The notes beneath the pieces were generated by a model. That model saw only the letters and a program-made list of their open reading frames with translations. It was not told the origin of the DNA and ran no database searches. A stretch of DNA of 64,000 bases from Anaerolineales bacterium (GTDB lineage: Bacteria; Chloroflexota; Anaerolineae; Anaerolineales; UBA11579). Shown piece after piece: positions 51,904 to 60,118 of the stretch. Where the stretch lies: the NCBI GenBank assembly GCA_020059485.1, contig JAGVCA010000048.1, positions 1 through 64,000 on the forward strand, given 5' to 3'. Made by a program: the position numbers and the translations under genes. The first letter of the stretch is position 1. Each line of letters opens with the position of its first letter.

Positions 51904-53070
51904 ATGAAAACCAAAATTACGAAAATATTTTTGTTATTGTGCCTCATATTTGCGTTCACATTGAGCGCTTGTGCGGAGAGGGAGGGGGATCCCCTGCCGA
52001 CGCCGGTGGAAAGTGTAAGTCTGGATACCGTGATCGCGGAAGGCTATCTGGTTCCAGCCCAATCTAGCTGGCTCAACTTTGCAGCCCAGGGCCGGGTCGA
52101 AGAAATTTTGGTTGTGGAAGGTGAACAAGTTGCCAAGGATCAGGTCTTGATCCGCCTGGCTGGCCACGAGCAAGCAGTCGCTTCCCTGTCAGCCGCAGAA
52201 TTTGAATTGGCACGCGCTCAGCAAGATCTTGATGCCTTCATGCGTACGACGGACCTGGGAACTGCAAATGCCTGGCAGGTTTACCTGGATGCCCAGTTGC
52301 TGCGAGCGGAAGCCGAACGCAGGTGGGAAAATCTGGACCTTGATACCCTGGAAGACGAGATAGAGGATGCCCAGGTTGAGGTACTCGACCGCAAAGAGGA
52401 TCTGGATGATGCGCAGGAAGAATGGGATAAATACAAAGATGTTGATGAGGATAATGTATCCAGACAAAACGCTGAAGATGATTTGGAAGCAGCCCAGGAA
52501 GATTATAACGAAGCGCAGCGCAATTTGGAGGAAGCCCGCCGAGAGATAGACACTGTTCGGGCCGCTTTCGATGCCGCCCTGGCGGCAGAAGCCGAAGCCA
52601 GGCGAGAGTATCAGATGTGGCTGGATGAAGGTGTTGATCATGATCAGCAAGCCCTCCTGGAACTCCGAGTCTCAGCTGCTGAGGGTGGTCTGGCGGCGTC
52701 CCAGTATGCTTTGGAAAACTACGAATTAACGGCACCTTTTGCCGGCACGGTAACTGATATTAACCTGGAGATCGGTCAGTTCATTGGTCCAGAGGCTATG
52801 GCAGTACAAATAGCTGATCTAAGTGAGTTCAAGATCGAGACCAGTGACCTGACAGAGCTCGAAGTGATCAAAATCAGTGAAGGGCAAGTGGTGGAAATTG
52901 TTCCCGATGCCCTGCCAAACATTCGGATAACAGGGATCGTGGATCAAATCGGGCAGTCATTTCGGACCCAAGCTGGCGATATCATATACAAAGTCACCAT
53001 CAAATTGGATGAGATCGACCCAAATTTGCGATGGGGAATGACCGTGGAGATCACTTTCATCCCAGAGTAA
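51904..53070 (+). CDS. MacA/HlyD-type membrane fusion (adaptor) lipoprotein
   Basis: 388 residues. Lipoprotein signal (LLLCLIFAFTLSAC). A split biotinyl-lipoyl domain (GYLVPAQSSWLNFAAQGRVEEILVVEGEQVAKDQVLIRLAG ... LTAPFAGTVTDINLEIGQFIG) brackets a long coiled-coil hairpin at about 90-250, rich in Glu/Asp/Ala/Arg. A beta-barrel domain closes it (IRITGIVDQIGQSFRTQAGD). Start at 51904 leaves AAGGAG 7 nt upstream. With the permease it resembles MacAB-like efflux, but without an outer-membrane TolC gene here. Confidence 0.92.
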   Translation: MKTKITKIFLLLCLIFAFTLSACAEREGDPLPTPVESVSLDTVIAEGYLVPAQSSWLNFAAQGRVEEILVVEGEQVAKDQVLIRLAGHEQAVASLSAAEFELARAQQDLDAFMRTTDLGTANAWQVYLDAQLLRAEAERRWENLDLDTLEDEIEDAQVEVLDRKEDLDDAQEEWDKYKDVDEDNVSRQNAEDDLEAAQEDYNEAQRNLEEARREIDTVRAAFDAALAAEAEARREYQMWLDEGVDHDQQALLELRVSAAEGGLAASQYALENYELTAPFAGTVTDINLEIGQFIGPEAMAVQIADLSEFKIETSDLTELEVIKISEGQVVEIVPDALPNIRITGIVDQIGQSFRTQAGDIIYKVTIKLDEIDPNLRWGMTVEITFIPE

Positions 53071-53218
53071 AGGGAGCAGGATGACTTGTTTCTCTGGGGT
53101 GCCCGGAAGGTTTTTATCAAGTGAGATCATTTGGGATTAATTTCTCTGAATTTCATAAGAAGATCGGAGGATGGAGCAGTTCATGCCAAGCCCGATTGGA
53201 TCAAATCGCCTGCCAGTA

Positions 53219-53247
53219 TTGATGTAATCTGGTGAATATGATAATAT
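53219..53247 (+). promoter_or_regulatory. Probable promoter of the histidine operon leader
   Basis: TTGATG (53219-53224), 17-nt spacer, TAATAT (53242-53247). The leader-peptide ATG at 53256 starts 9 nt after the -10, so translation of the leader would begin essentially at the 5' end. The rest of 53071-53218 shows no gene. Confidence 0.5.
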
Positions 53248-53255
53248 CCTGCATT

Positions 53256-53348
53256 ATGAACTACCACAGTGTGTCTTGCCGCCATCATCATCACGCCAAA
53301 ATGCAACCGGCCATCCCCCCGGGCAAGACTGCTTTAACTGGACAGTAA
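53256..53348 (+). CDS. hisL: Histidine operon leader peptide (attenuator)
   Basis: 30 codons with TAA stop, ATG at 53256. The peptide begins MNYHSVSCRHHHHAKM; four consecutive His codons (CAT CAT CAT CAC at 53283-53294) plus His4 make five His in the first 13 residues. It ends 26 bp before a strong terminator which itself precedes hisG. This is the classic arrangement of his attenuation: ribosomes stalling at His codons when His-tRNA is scarce would favour an antiterminator. No Shine-Dalgarno, consistent with a leaderless leader. Too short for standard gene callers. Confidence 0.82.
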   Translation: MNYHSVSCRHHHHAKMQPAIPPGKTALTGQ

Positions 53349-53374
53349 CCAAACTGACTCACCAATGCAAAGCG

Positions 53375-53402
53375 AACGCTCCCCGGAAGGGGGGCGTTTT
53401 TT
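53375..53402 (+). terminator. Attenuator terminator upstream of hisG
   Basis: Stem AACGCTCCCC / GGGGGGCGTT (one T-G pair), loop GGAA, then TTTTTT. C6 at 53315-53320, just behind the His codons, is complementary to G6 at 53389-53394 of the right arm, giving a candidate antiterminator. hisG starts 17 bp after the T run. Confidence 0.85.
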
Positions 53403-53419
53403 ATCTTAAAGGAGTTTCG

Positions 53420-54439
53420 ATGAACGACAACACTCGCAAGATCAGGATCGCACTTCCCAGCAAGGGATTGCTTGCCGACGGCAGCCGACAATTACTATCC
53501 GATGTCGGATTGCCTGTTTACAACCCAAACCCCCGGCAGTATATTGCCGGGATCCAGTTTCTGCCTGAGGTTGAGGTTATCTTCCAGCGTCCGGGTGACA
53601 TTGTGATCAGCGTGCGGGATGGTAGCGTTGATTTTGGGATCACCGGAAGCGATATTTTTCTTGAGAAACGCGATACCAATCACAAGATTTTGGCGCTCCA
53701 CAGCAATTTGGGGTTTGGGAAATGTACCCTCAACGTGATCGTGCCGGATCAGTGGCAAAACATTGATACTATGCTCGATCTAAAAAAATACCAGGTGGAA
53801 TTACAAAGACCACTCAAGATCGCCACCAAATTTCCCAATCTCGCCAGAGGTTACTTTCAGACAATCTCCAAGATCCCTGTCGATCTGATCCAGGCCGAGG
53901 GCACCTTGGAGATAGCGCCAACGATTGGGTATGCCGATCTGATCGTTGATCTTGTTTCGACAGGCACGACGTTGCGTGACAATCGTTTGAAAAAAATCTT
54001 TGATGGGAAAATCCTGGATGCTGAGGCCTGCCTGATCGCAAACCGGGAGAGGCTTGCTTCGAATGCGCAAACACTGAAAACTGCCACATTCCTGCTAGAG
54101 ATCATCGGTGCCCATCTCCGCGGGAAGAAAAATGTGGCTGTATTTGCCAATATCAGAGCGAACAGTGAGGATGAGATCTCCGAAAAACTCTCCAGCCATG
54201 AGGTCATTGGTGGTTTGCAAGGACCGACCATCTCGCGGGTAATGTCTCGCAGCCAGGAAAAGTTCTTTGCCATCCATATCGTGGTCAAGAAGGAGCAACT
54301 GCATCAAGCCATTGCCGAACTTCGGGATATTGGCGGCAGCGGTGTGGTTGTGTCTCCGGTGAATTTTATTTTTGAAGAACAACCGAATGAAATCCTGAAC
54401 ATGATGCAAGCATTGGAGGAAAAAAATGAAGATCTATGA
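53420..54439 (+). CDS. hisG: ATP phosphoribosyltransferase, long form
   Basis: 339 residues; first step of histidine synthesis, joining PRPP to ATP. Long-form HisG with catalytic domain (IRIALPSKGLLADGSRQLL, DIVISVRDGSVDFGITGSDIF, TIGYADLIVDLVSTGTTLRDN with the PRPP loop) and C-terminal ACT-like regulatory domain from about 225 (PTISRVM, AIHIVVKKEQLHQAIAELRDIGGSGVVVSP), which binds histidine for feedback. So both feedback and attenuation act here. ATG at 53420 with AAAGGAG 6 nt upstream. Overlaps hisD by 14 bp. Confidence 0.97.
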   Translation: MNDNTRKIRIALPSKGLLADGSRQLLSDVGLPVYNPNPRQYIAGIQFLPEVEVIFQRPGDIVISVRDGSVDFGITGSDIFLEKRDTNHKILALHSNLGFGKCTLNVIVPDQWQNIDTMLDLKKYQVELQRPLKIATKFPNLARGYFQTISKIPVDLIQAEGTLEIAPTIGYADLIVDLVSTGTTLRDNRLKKIFDGKILDAEACLIANRERLASNAQTLKTATFLLEIIGAHLRGKKNVAVFANIRANSEDEISEKLSSHEVIGGLQGPTISRVMSRSQEKFFAIHIVVKKEQLHQAIAELRDIGGSGVVVSPVNFIFEEQPNEILNMMQALEEKNEDL

Positions 54440-55739
54440 AGTCGAAGAAGCCCGAAAAACCATTCTGAAGAGAAAGGCACTGCACAGAATGGAATACTCC
54501 CCCATCCTGGTCCAGAAGACCGAAGAGTACTTTGGGGAAGGGATCACACCGCCCCAAGCAGTGGCAATCATTTTGCAATCTGTGGAGGAACAAGGGGATC
54601 AAGGCATTCGCAAATGGTCACAGGTCCTCGATGGCTACGATGGGACCGAGTTTGTCATCCCGAAAGAAGAACTCAAGCGCGCCTGGAAACAGATGGATCG
54701 AGAGATCCAGGCTGCGATAGAGGCAGCTGCTGGCCGGATTCGTACTTTTCATCAGATGCAGCCCGCGGCTAGTTGGACCACAAATGAGCTGGGAGGCATA
54801 TTGGGACAAAGGATTACACCAATAGAATCCGTTGGGGTGTATGTGCCCGGAGGTACTGCTCCGCTTCCATCATCATTGCTGATGAGTGTGATCCCTGCTC
54901 AGGTAGCCGGGGTCAGCAAGATCTATACTGCCACGCCCCCTCAACCTGAAGCCGCGATCCTGGCGGCCGCTTATTATTGTGGTGTCGAAGCGGTATATCA
55001 GATCGGCGGCGCACAAGCGATCGCGGCGTTGGCCTTTGGGACCGAAAGCATTCCAAAGGTGGACAAAATTGTTGGGGCTGGCAACCTCTTTGTGACACTA
55101 GCCAAACAACAATTATTTGGTGTTGTTGGACTAGATGGTCTGGCAGGACCTACCGAGACGTTGGTGATTGCGGATCGCTTCGCAAACCCGGTCTGGGTGG
55201 CCACAGACCTGTTGGCTCAGGCGGAGCACGATGTCCAGGCCAGCGCCATCCTGCTGACCACCGACTCTGATTTGGCTGGACAGGTATCTGAGGAAGTCCA
55301 GCTTCAGCTGTCAATCCTTTCCCGTCGGGATACCATCACGGCCTCAATCCAGAACGCAGGCGGGATTGTGCTGGTTGACTCGCTGGAACAGGCCGCCGAA
55401 CTTGCTAATGACTATGCCCCCGAGCACCTGTGCCTATCCGTAAATGATCCTGAAGGGTTAATGTCGAAGATCAACAATGCCGGCGGTTTCTTTTTAGGTG
55501 AACATTCTTTCGAGGTTTTAGGTGACTATATCGCCGGTCCCAGCCATGTCATGCCCACTGGTGGAACGGCTCGTTTCGCTTCTCCGCTGAATGTTCTTGA
55601 CTTCGTAAAAATATCAAGTGTGATCGGACTGGAGCAGGCAGGGGCCGCCGCTCTGAGTAAAACAGCGGCAATCCTCGCTGAGCTTGAAAATCTGACTGCG
55701 CATGCCGCCGCCGCCAGGGCGAGGTTGGAAACGAAATGA
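54426..55739 (+). CDS. hisD: Histidinol dehydrogenase
   Basis: 437 residues, full length. It oxidises histidinol to histidine in two NAD-dependent steps. Conserved blocks: RITPIESVGVYVPGGTAPLPSSLLMSVIPAQVAGV, GAQAIAALAFGTESIPKVDKIVGAGNLFV, LAGPTETLVIAD, DLLAQAEHDVQASAILLT (Zn ligands), APEHLCLSV, GPSHVMPTGGTARFASPLNV. The start has GGAGG 6 nt upstream within the hisG 3' end. Stop overlaps hisC start. Confidence 0.98.
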   Translation: MKIYEVEEARKTILKRKALHRMEYSPILVQKTEEYFGEGITPPQAVAIILQSVEEQGDQGIRKWSQVLDGYDGTEFVIPKEELKRAWKQMDREIQAAIEAAAGRIRTFHQMQPAASWTTNELGGILGQRITPIESVGVYVPGGTAPLPSSLLMSVIPAQVAGVSKIYTATPPQPEAAILAAAYYCGVEAVYQIGGAQAIAALAFGTESIPKVDKIVGAGNLFVTLAKQQLFGVVGLDGLAGPTETLVIADRFANPVWVATDLLAQAEHDVQASAILLTTDSDLAGQVSEEVQLQLSILSRRDTITASIQNAGGIVLVDSLEQAAELANDYAPEHLCLSVNDPEGLMSKINNAGGFFLGEHSFEVLGDYIAGPSHVMPTGGTARFASPLNVLDFVKISSVIGLEQAGAAALSKTAAILAELENLTAHAAAARARLETK

Positions 55740-56835
55740 CAACTTCATTCCGATTCATTCGCAAGCATATCTTGGATCTGCCGCCATACCAGCCGGTTTA
55801 TCCCCTGGATGTGCTGTCTGAAGAACTGCGCATTCCTGTCCGGAATCTGACAAAACTGGATGCCAATGAGAACCCGTACGGGCCATTGCCTGAAGTGAAA
55901 GAAGCCCTGTCACAAATTGATACCTTACACATTTACCCTGATCCGGAAAGCCGGGGAATCAGGCGTCTTCTGGCCAACTATCATAAGCTTCGGGAAGACA
56001 GCATTGTGATTGCAGCCGGTGCGGATGAAATGATTGACCTGATCATGCGTATCGTTCTGGATCCTGGCGACAAGATCGTTAATTGCCCACCGACCTTCGG
56101 CATGTATGCATTTGATGGTCTGTTGAACCAGGCTGAGATTCTGATTGTCCCCCGGAATCCGGATTTTTCACTGGATATTGATCTTTTGACCGAAGTCGTG
56201 AAAGCACATCAGCCAAAGTTGCTATTCCTCGCAAATCCGAACAATCCGGATGGCGGGATGATCTCAGCCGGTGATTTTGAGAAGATTACCGACTTCCGCT
56301 TTTGGTTGTGGTCGATGAGGCATACATTCAATTTGCGGACCGTGGAGGATCTCTTGTCTCTCGGGTTGTTGATTATCCGAACCTGATTGTGTTACAGACC
56401 TTCTCCAAATGGGCTGGTCTGGCTGGTCTGAGGATCGGCTTTGGCGTTTTCCCAAATGATTTGGCGGCGATTATGGTGAAGGCTAAACAACCTTACAATG
56501 TTTCTGTAGCAGCGGAGACAGCCGCAATCATCACAATGGAGAATCATTCACTCGCTCAGGAGAGGATTGACAGGATCGTTGAATCGCGCGCCTGGTTGAC
56601 GGAGGAACTATCCCGAATCCCGGGACTTTTGCCATATCCTTCGCAGGCCAACTTTATTCTCTGCAAAGTGATTGACGGGTTGGCACGACAGATTTGGGCT
56701 GAGTTACGTAAGCAGGGGATTCTGATCCGCTATTTTGATAAACTGGGACTCTCAGATCATATCCGGATCAGCATCGGTACAGAAAATCAAAACCAAAAAT
56801 TGCTATCAGCACTGAAAGAAATGAGGATGCAATGA
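55736..56835 (+). pseudogene. hisC: Histidinol-phosphate aminotransferase, split by a one-base frameshift
   Basis: The N-terminal part (55736-56386 frame) has LTKLDANENPYGPLP, AAGADEMIDLIMRIVLDPGDKIVNCPPTFGMY and LFLANPNNPDGG, then runs off into unrelated sequence. The C-terminal part resumes one frame back from about 56302 with VVVDEAYIQFADRG, the PLP-lysine block QTFSKWAGLAGLRIGFG and ends at 56835. Adding one T to the T4 run at 56302-56305 restores FRFLVVVDEAYIQF and a complete protein of about 365 residues. Everything else is family-like and the flanking genes are intact, so a sequencing error or very recent mutation is likely. No canonical slippery heptamer is present. Confidence 0.9.
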
Positions 56836-57419
56836 GAATTGCAAATATTGAGCGAAAGACAAAAGAAACTGAGATCGCGATTGAGATCAATCTGGATGGT
56901 ACTGGTGACTATCAGATCAATACTGGGATCGGTTTCTTTGATCATATGCTAACCCAGATAGCTGTGCACGGTCTGTGCGATTTGAAGATCAAGGCAGTCG
57001 GCGATTTGCAGATTGATCCTCACCACACGGTGGAAGACTGCGGGTTGGTGATTGGCAGTGCCTTTGGAAAAGCCCTGGGCGATAAAGCCGGTATCGAGCG
57101 GGCAGCATCTGCTTTCTATCCAATGGATGATGCGCTTGCCCAGGCTGTTGTGGATTTCTCCGGCCGGCCTTATTCGGTGATCAAGGTCAATTGGTCAGCG
57201 CCTACAGTCGGTGGTTTGGACACGACTTTGGTTGAACATTTTTTTCAGTCATTTTCGGTTGGCAGTGGATCCAATCTGCATCTGCAAGTACATTATGGCA
57301 AAGACAATCACCATATTGCCGAAGCGATGTTCAAAGCCTTTGCGCGGGCAGCCATGGCAGCAACACGGATTGATCCCCGGCGTTCAGGGAAAATACCCAG
57401 TTCAAAGGGAGTTATATGA
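56832..57419 (+). CDS. hisB: Imidazoleglycerol-phosphate dehydratase
   Basis: 195 residues, monofunctional form without the histidinol phosphatase domain. Metal-binding motifs: TGIGFFDHMLTQIAVHG, DPHHTVEDCGLVIG, VEHFFQSF and HYGKDNHHIAEAMFKAFARA. The lack of a fused phosphatase means the organism needs a separate enzyme for that step; the HAD gene at the operon end is a candidate. Overlaps hisC and hisH by 4 bp each. Confidence 0.98.
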   Translation: MRIANIERKTKETEIAIEINLDGTGDYQINTGIGFFDHMLTQIAVHGLCDLKIKAVGDLQIDPHHTVEDCGLVIGSAFGKALGDKAGIERAASAFYPMDDALAQAVVDFSGRPYSVIKVNWSAPTVGGLDTTLVEHFFQSFSVGSGSNLHLQVHYGKDNHHIAEAMFKAFARAAMAATRIDPRRSGKIPSSKGVI

Positions 57420-58021
57420 TGATCGCGGTGGTCAATTACGGGCTGGGTAATCTCCATTCTGTCCAAAAGGCAATCAATTTTGTCGGCGGGAATGCTGAAG
57501 TGACAGATGATCCTGACACCATTCGCAGGGCAAGCAAGGTCGTGCTGCCGGGGGTTGGGGCGTTCGCAGACGGCATGGAAGGTTTGGCTTCACGTGGTTT
57601 AGGGAGTGTATTAAGGGATGTGGTCGATGCTGATATTCCTGTGTTGGGGATCTGTCTGGGGATGCAATTGCTGTTTGAGGAAGGTCAGGAGCAAGGCATT
57701 CACCAAGGGTTGGGTTTTTTGCGCGGGAAAGTGGTGGCATTCCAATCTTCGGGTATCAAGATCCCTCAGATCGGATGGAACCAACTTGAGTTCTCAAGGG
57801 GTTCTGAGCTGATGGGGGATGTCATAGATGGCAGTTATGTTTATTTCAACCATGGATACTACTGTATCCCGGCAGACCGGGACGAGATCATCGCGATGAC
57901 AGACTACGGCGGCAACTACGCCTCCGCTGTTCAACGGGGTAATATCTTTGGGGTCCAGTTCCACCCGGAGAAAAGTCAGAGGATCGGCTTAAAAATCATG
58001 AAAAACTTTGTGGAGTTATAA
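57416..58021 (+). CDS. hisH: Imidazole glycerol phosphate synthase, glutaminase subunit
   Basis: 201 residues, class I glutamine amidotransferase. VNYGLGNLHSVQKA, VLPGVGAFADGM, nucleophile Cys in LGICLGMQLLFE, and catalytic His/Glu in FGVQFHPEKSQ. Supplies ammonia to HisF. Begins ATGATG, either codon possible; overlaps hisB by 4 bp. Confidence 0.98.
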   Translation: MMIAVVNYGLGNLHSVQKAINFVGGNAEVTDDPDTIRRASKVVLPGVGAFADGMEGLASRGLGSVLRDVVDADIPVLGICLGMQLLFEEGQEQGIHQGLGFLRGKVVAFQSSGIKIPQIGWNQLEFSRGSELMGDVIDGSYVYFNHGYYCIPADRDEIIAMTDYGGNYASAVQRGNIFGVQFHPEKSQRIGLKIMKNFVEL

Positions 58022-58022
58022 G

Positions 58023-58754
58023 GTGAGGAATTTTACGATCTATCCTGCGATTGACCTGCGCATGGGCCAGGTTGTCAGGCTGAGTCAGGGGAAGAGCAAT
58101 CAACAAACCATCTACAGTGATTCTCCCGATGAGGTCGCGAATGGTTTTATTCAGGGAGGGGCGGAGTGGCTGCATGTGGTCAATCTGGACGGGGCTTTTG
58201 GGGAACCGTTCAACAACAATCAAAAAGCAATACAAGATATTGTGGGTGTGGGAAGTGCCCGGGTTAAGATTCAGTTAGGCGGTGGCTTGCGAATGATCGA
58301 CCAAATTGCCGCAGCAATCGACCTTGGTGTTTCCCGGATCGTGCTTGGGACCGCCATCATCGAGGAGCCGGTATTTGGTGAGAAGGTGCTCCGGATATTT
58401 GGAGGTGAGCGGATCGCGCTTGGTTTTGATGCGCTCGGGCAAAAATTGATGAGCCGCGGATGGAAAATTGCTTCTGACTCGGATATGGTCTCGTTGGCAC
58501 AGCGGTTCGCCGATGCAGGTGCGAAAACGCTGATTTACACCAATGTTCTCAAAGATGGTATGCAAACTGGCGTGGATTGGGAAACTGCCATGCATCTCTC
58601 AGACCAGACCGGTATGGATGTGATCGCATCCGGAGGGACCAGCAGTTTGAAGGATATCGAGACTGTTCGCAATGCCGGTCTGGCTGGAGTGATCATCGGC
58701 CGGGCGTTGTATGAGGGGAACTTTTCGCTGAAGGACGCAATCAATGTTCGCTAA
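58023..58754 (+). CDS. hisA: ProFAR isomerase
   Basis: 243 residues, (beta/alpha)8 barrel. [20 protein letters not shown] with the catalytic Asp, [42 protein letters not shown] with the second Asp, and [13 protein letters not shown]. The start is GTG at 58023, one base past the hisH stop, with TGGAG 7 nt upstream; the longer frame from a TTG has no family match. Overlaps hisF by 11 bp. Confidence 0.97.
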   Translation: MRNFTIYPAIDLRMGQVVRLSQGKSNQQTIYSDSPDEVANGFIQGGAEWLHVVNLDGAFGEPFNNNQKAIQDIVGVGSARVKIQLGGGLRMIDQIAAAIDLGVSRIVLGTAIIEEPVFGEKVLRIFGGERIALGFDALGQKLMSRGWKIASDSDMVSLAQRFADAGAKTLIYTNVLKDGMQTGVDWETAMHLSDQTGMDVIASGGTSSLKDIETVRNAGLAGVIIGRALYEGNFSLKDAINVR

Positions 58755-59517
58755 ACGGATCGTGCCTTGCCTGGATGTCAAAGATGGCCGTGTGGTCAAA
58801 GGGATCAATTTTCTCAACCTGAGAGATGCGGGTGACCCGGTTGAACAAGCCACACTCTACGATGAAATGGGGGCGGATGAGCTGGTGTTCCTGGATATCT
58901 CAGCGACACCACAAGGACACCAAACCACGCTGAAAACTGTGCAGGCAATCGCCGAGCGAGTTTTTCTGCCTCTGACAGTTGGCGGCGGCATTCGAGAAGT
59001 TGATGACATTCGGAAGACCTTGATGGCTGGAGCCGATAAGGTGAGCATTAACTCGGCGGCTGTCAGGAACCCAGATCTGCTCACCGAGAGCGCGAAACGG
59101 TTTGGCAACCAGTGTATTGTCCTGGCTATTGATGCCAAACCTACTGACCTGGGATGGGAAGTGTTTATCAATGGCGGCAGAATCGCTACCGGGATCGATG
59201 CCGTGGAATGGGCAAAACGAGGGGTCGCAGCCGGGGCGGGCGAGATCCTGCTGACTAGTATGGACCGGGATGGGACCCGCAGCGGATTTGACCTAGAATT
59301 GACCGGGTTAATATCTTCGGCTGTCAATGTGCCAGTGATAGCCAGTGGTGGAGCAGGCAGCATGATGGATTTTTTGGATGTTTTTGTCCACACCCAGGCT
59401 GAAGCAGCATTGGCTGCGACATTGTTCCATGACGCGGTTATTACGATCGAAGACTTGAAAGAGTTTTTGGCCAATCAGCAGATTCCAATTCGCCCTATCC
59501 ATCAGATCGGGAGTTGA
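58744..59517 (+). CDS. hisF: Imidazole glycerol phosphate synthase, cyclase subunit
   Basis: 257 residues. [19 protein letters not shown] with catalytic Asp, [36 protein letters not shown], and second Asp in [15 protein letters not shown]. Partner of HisH. Overlaps hisA 3' end. Confidence 0.98.
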   Translation: MFAKRIVPCLDVKDGRVVKGINFLNLRDAGDPVEQATLYDEMGADELVFLDISATPQGHQTTLKTVQAIAERVFLPLTVGGGIREVDDIRKTLMAGADKVSINSAAVRNPDLLTESAKRFGNQCIVLAIDAKPTDLGWEVFINGGRIATGIDAVEWAKRGVAAGAGEILLTSMDRDGTRSGFDLELTGLISSAVNVPVIASGGAGSMMDFLDVFVHTQAEAALAATLFHDAVITIEDLKEFLANQQIPIRPIHQIGS

Positions 59518-59520
59518 TGT

Positions 59521-59847
59521 ATGCTAGATCTTAAATTCGACGAAAATGGTTTATTGACCGGGATTGCCCAGGACTTGGAGAGCGGTCAGGTGTTGATGGT
59601 TGCAATGATGAACGCGGATGCTGTGCGGCTGACATTGGAGACAGGCTTGGCCCACTTCTGGTCTCGCAGCCGGCAGACATTATGGCTCAAAGGCGAAACT
59701 TCCGGTAACCGATTGGAGATTCAGAAAATAATGGTCGACTGTGATGGCGATTCCCTGTTATTGCTCGTTATCCCCCGTGGACCGGCCTGCCATACCGGAG
59801 CGCAAAGTTGTTTTTTCACTGAACTGGAGATGAAAGATGCTGAATGA
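59521..59847 (+). CDS. hisI: Phosphoribosyl-AMP cyclohydrolase
   Basis: 108 residues, standard monofunctional form. VLMVAMMNADAVRLTLETGLAHFWSRSRQTLWLKGETSGN and the zinc/magnesium site VDCDGDSLLLLV with GPACHTGAQSCF. Overlaps hisE by 11 bp; hisI and hisE are separate, not fused as in enterobacteria. Confidence 0.97.
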   Translation: MLDLKFDENGLLTGIAQDLESGQVLMVAMMNADAVRLTLETGLAHFWSRSRQTLWLKGETSGNRLEIQKIMVDCDGDSLLLLVIPRGPACHTGAQSCFFTELEMKDAE

Positions 59848-60118
59848 ATTGTATCGGATCATCAGGGATCGATCCATTCATCCGAAAACCGGATCCTACA
59901 CCAACCAGCTATTACAGCAAGGGTATCAACGGATCGCCCAAAAAGTTGGTGAAGAGGCTGTTGAGGTCATTATTGCTGTCGGAAATCAGGGTCGGCAGCG
60001 GATCATTGAAGAGGTGGCAGACCTTTATTATCATTTGCTGGTCTTGCTGGTGGACCAGGGGATAGAGCTTCAAGAGATTGAGACCGAACTCGAAAAACGA
60101 CATAGTGGGAAGGCTTGA
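59837..60118 (+). CDS. hisE: Phosphoribosyl-ATP pyrophosphatase
   Basis: 93 residues, all-alpha NTP-pyrophosphohydrolase fold. SYTNQLLQQGYQRIAQKVGEEAVEVIIAV with the metal-binding Glu residues, then EVADLYYHLLVLLVDQGIEL. Stop directly abuts the following HAD gene. Confidence 0.97.
   Translation: MLNELYRIIRDRSIHPKTGSYTNQLLQQGYQRIAQKVGEEAVEVIIAVGNQGRQRIIEEVADLYYHLLVLLVDQGIELQEIETELEKRHSGKA

Noticed and set aside
56302-56305. Programmed frameshifting in hisC
   Set aside because: No canonical slippery heptamer or downstream structure was seen; a one-T deletion in a homopolymer explains it more simply.
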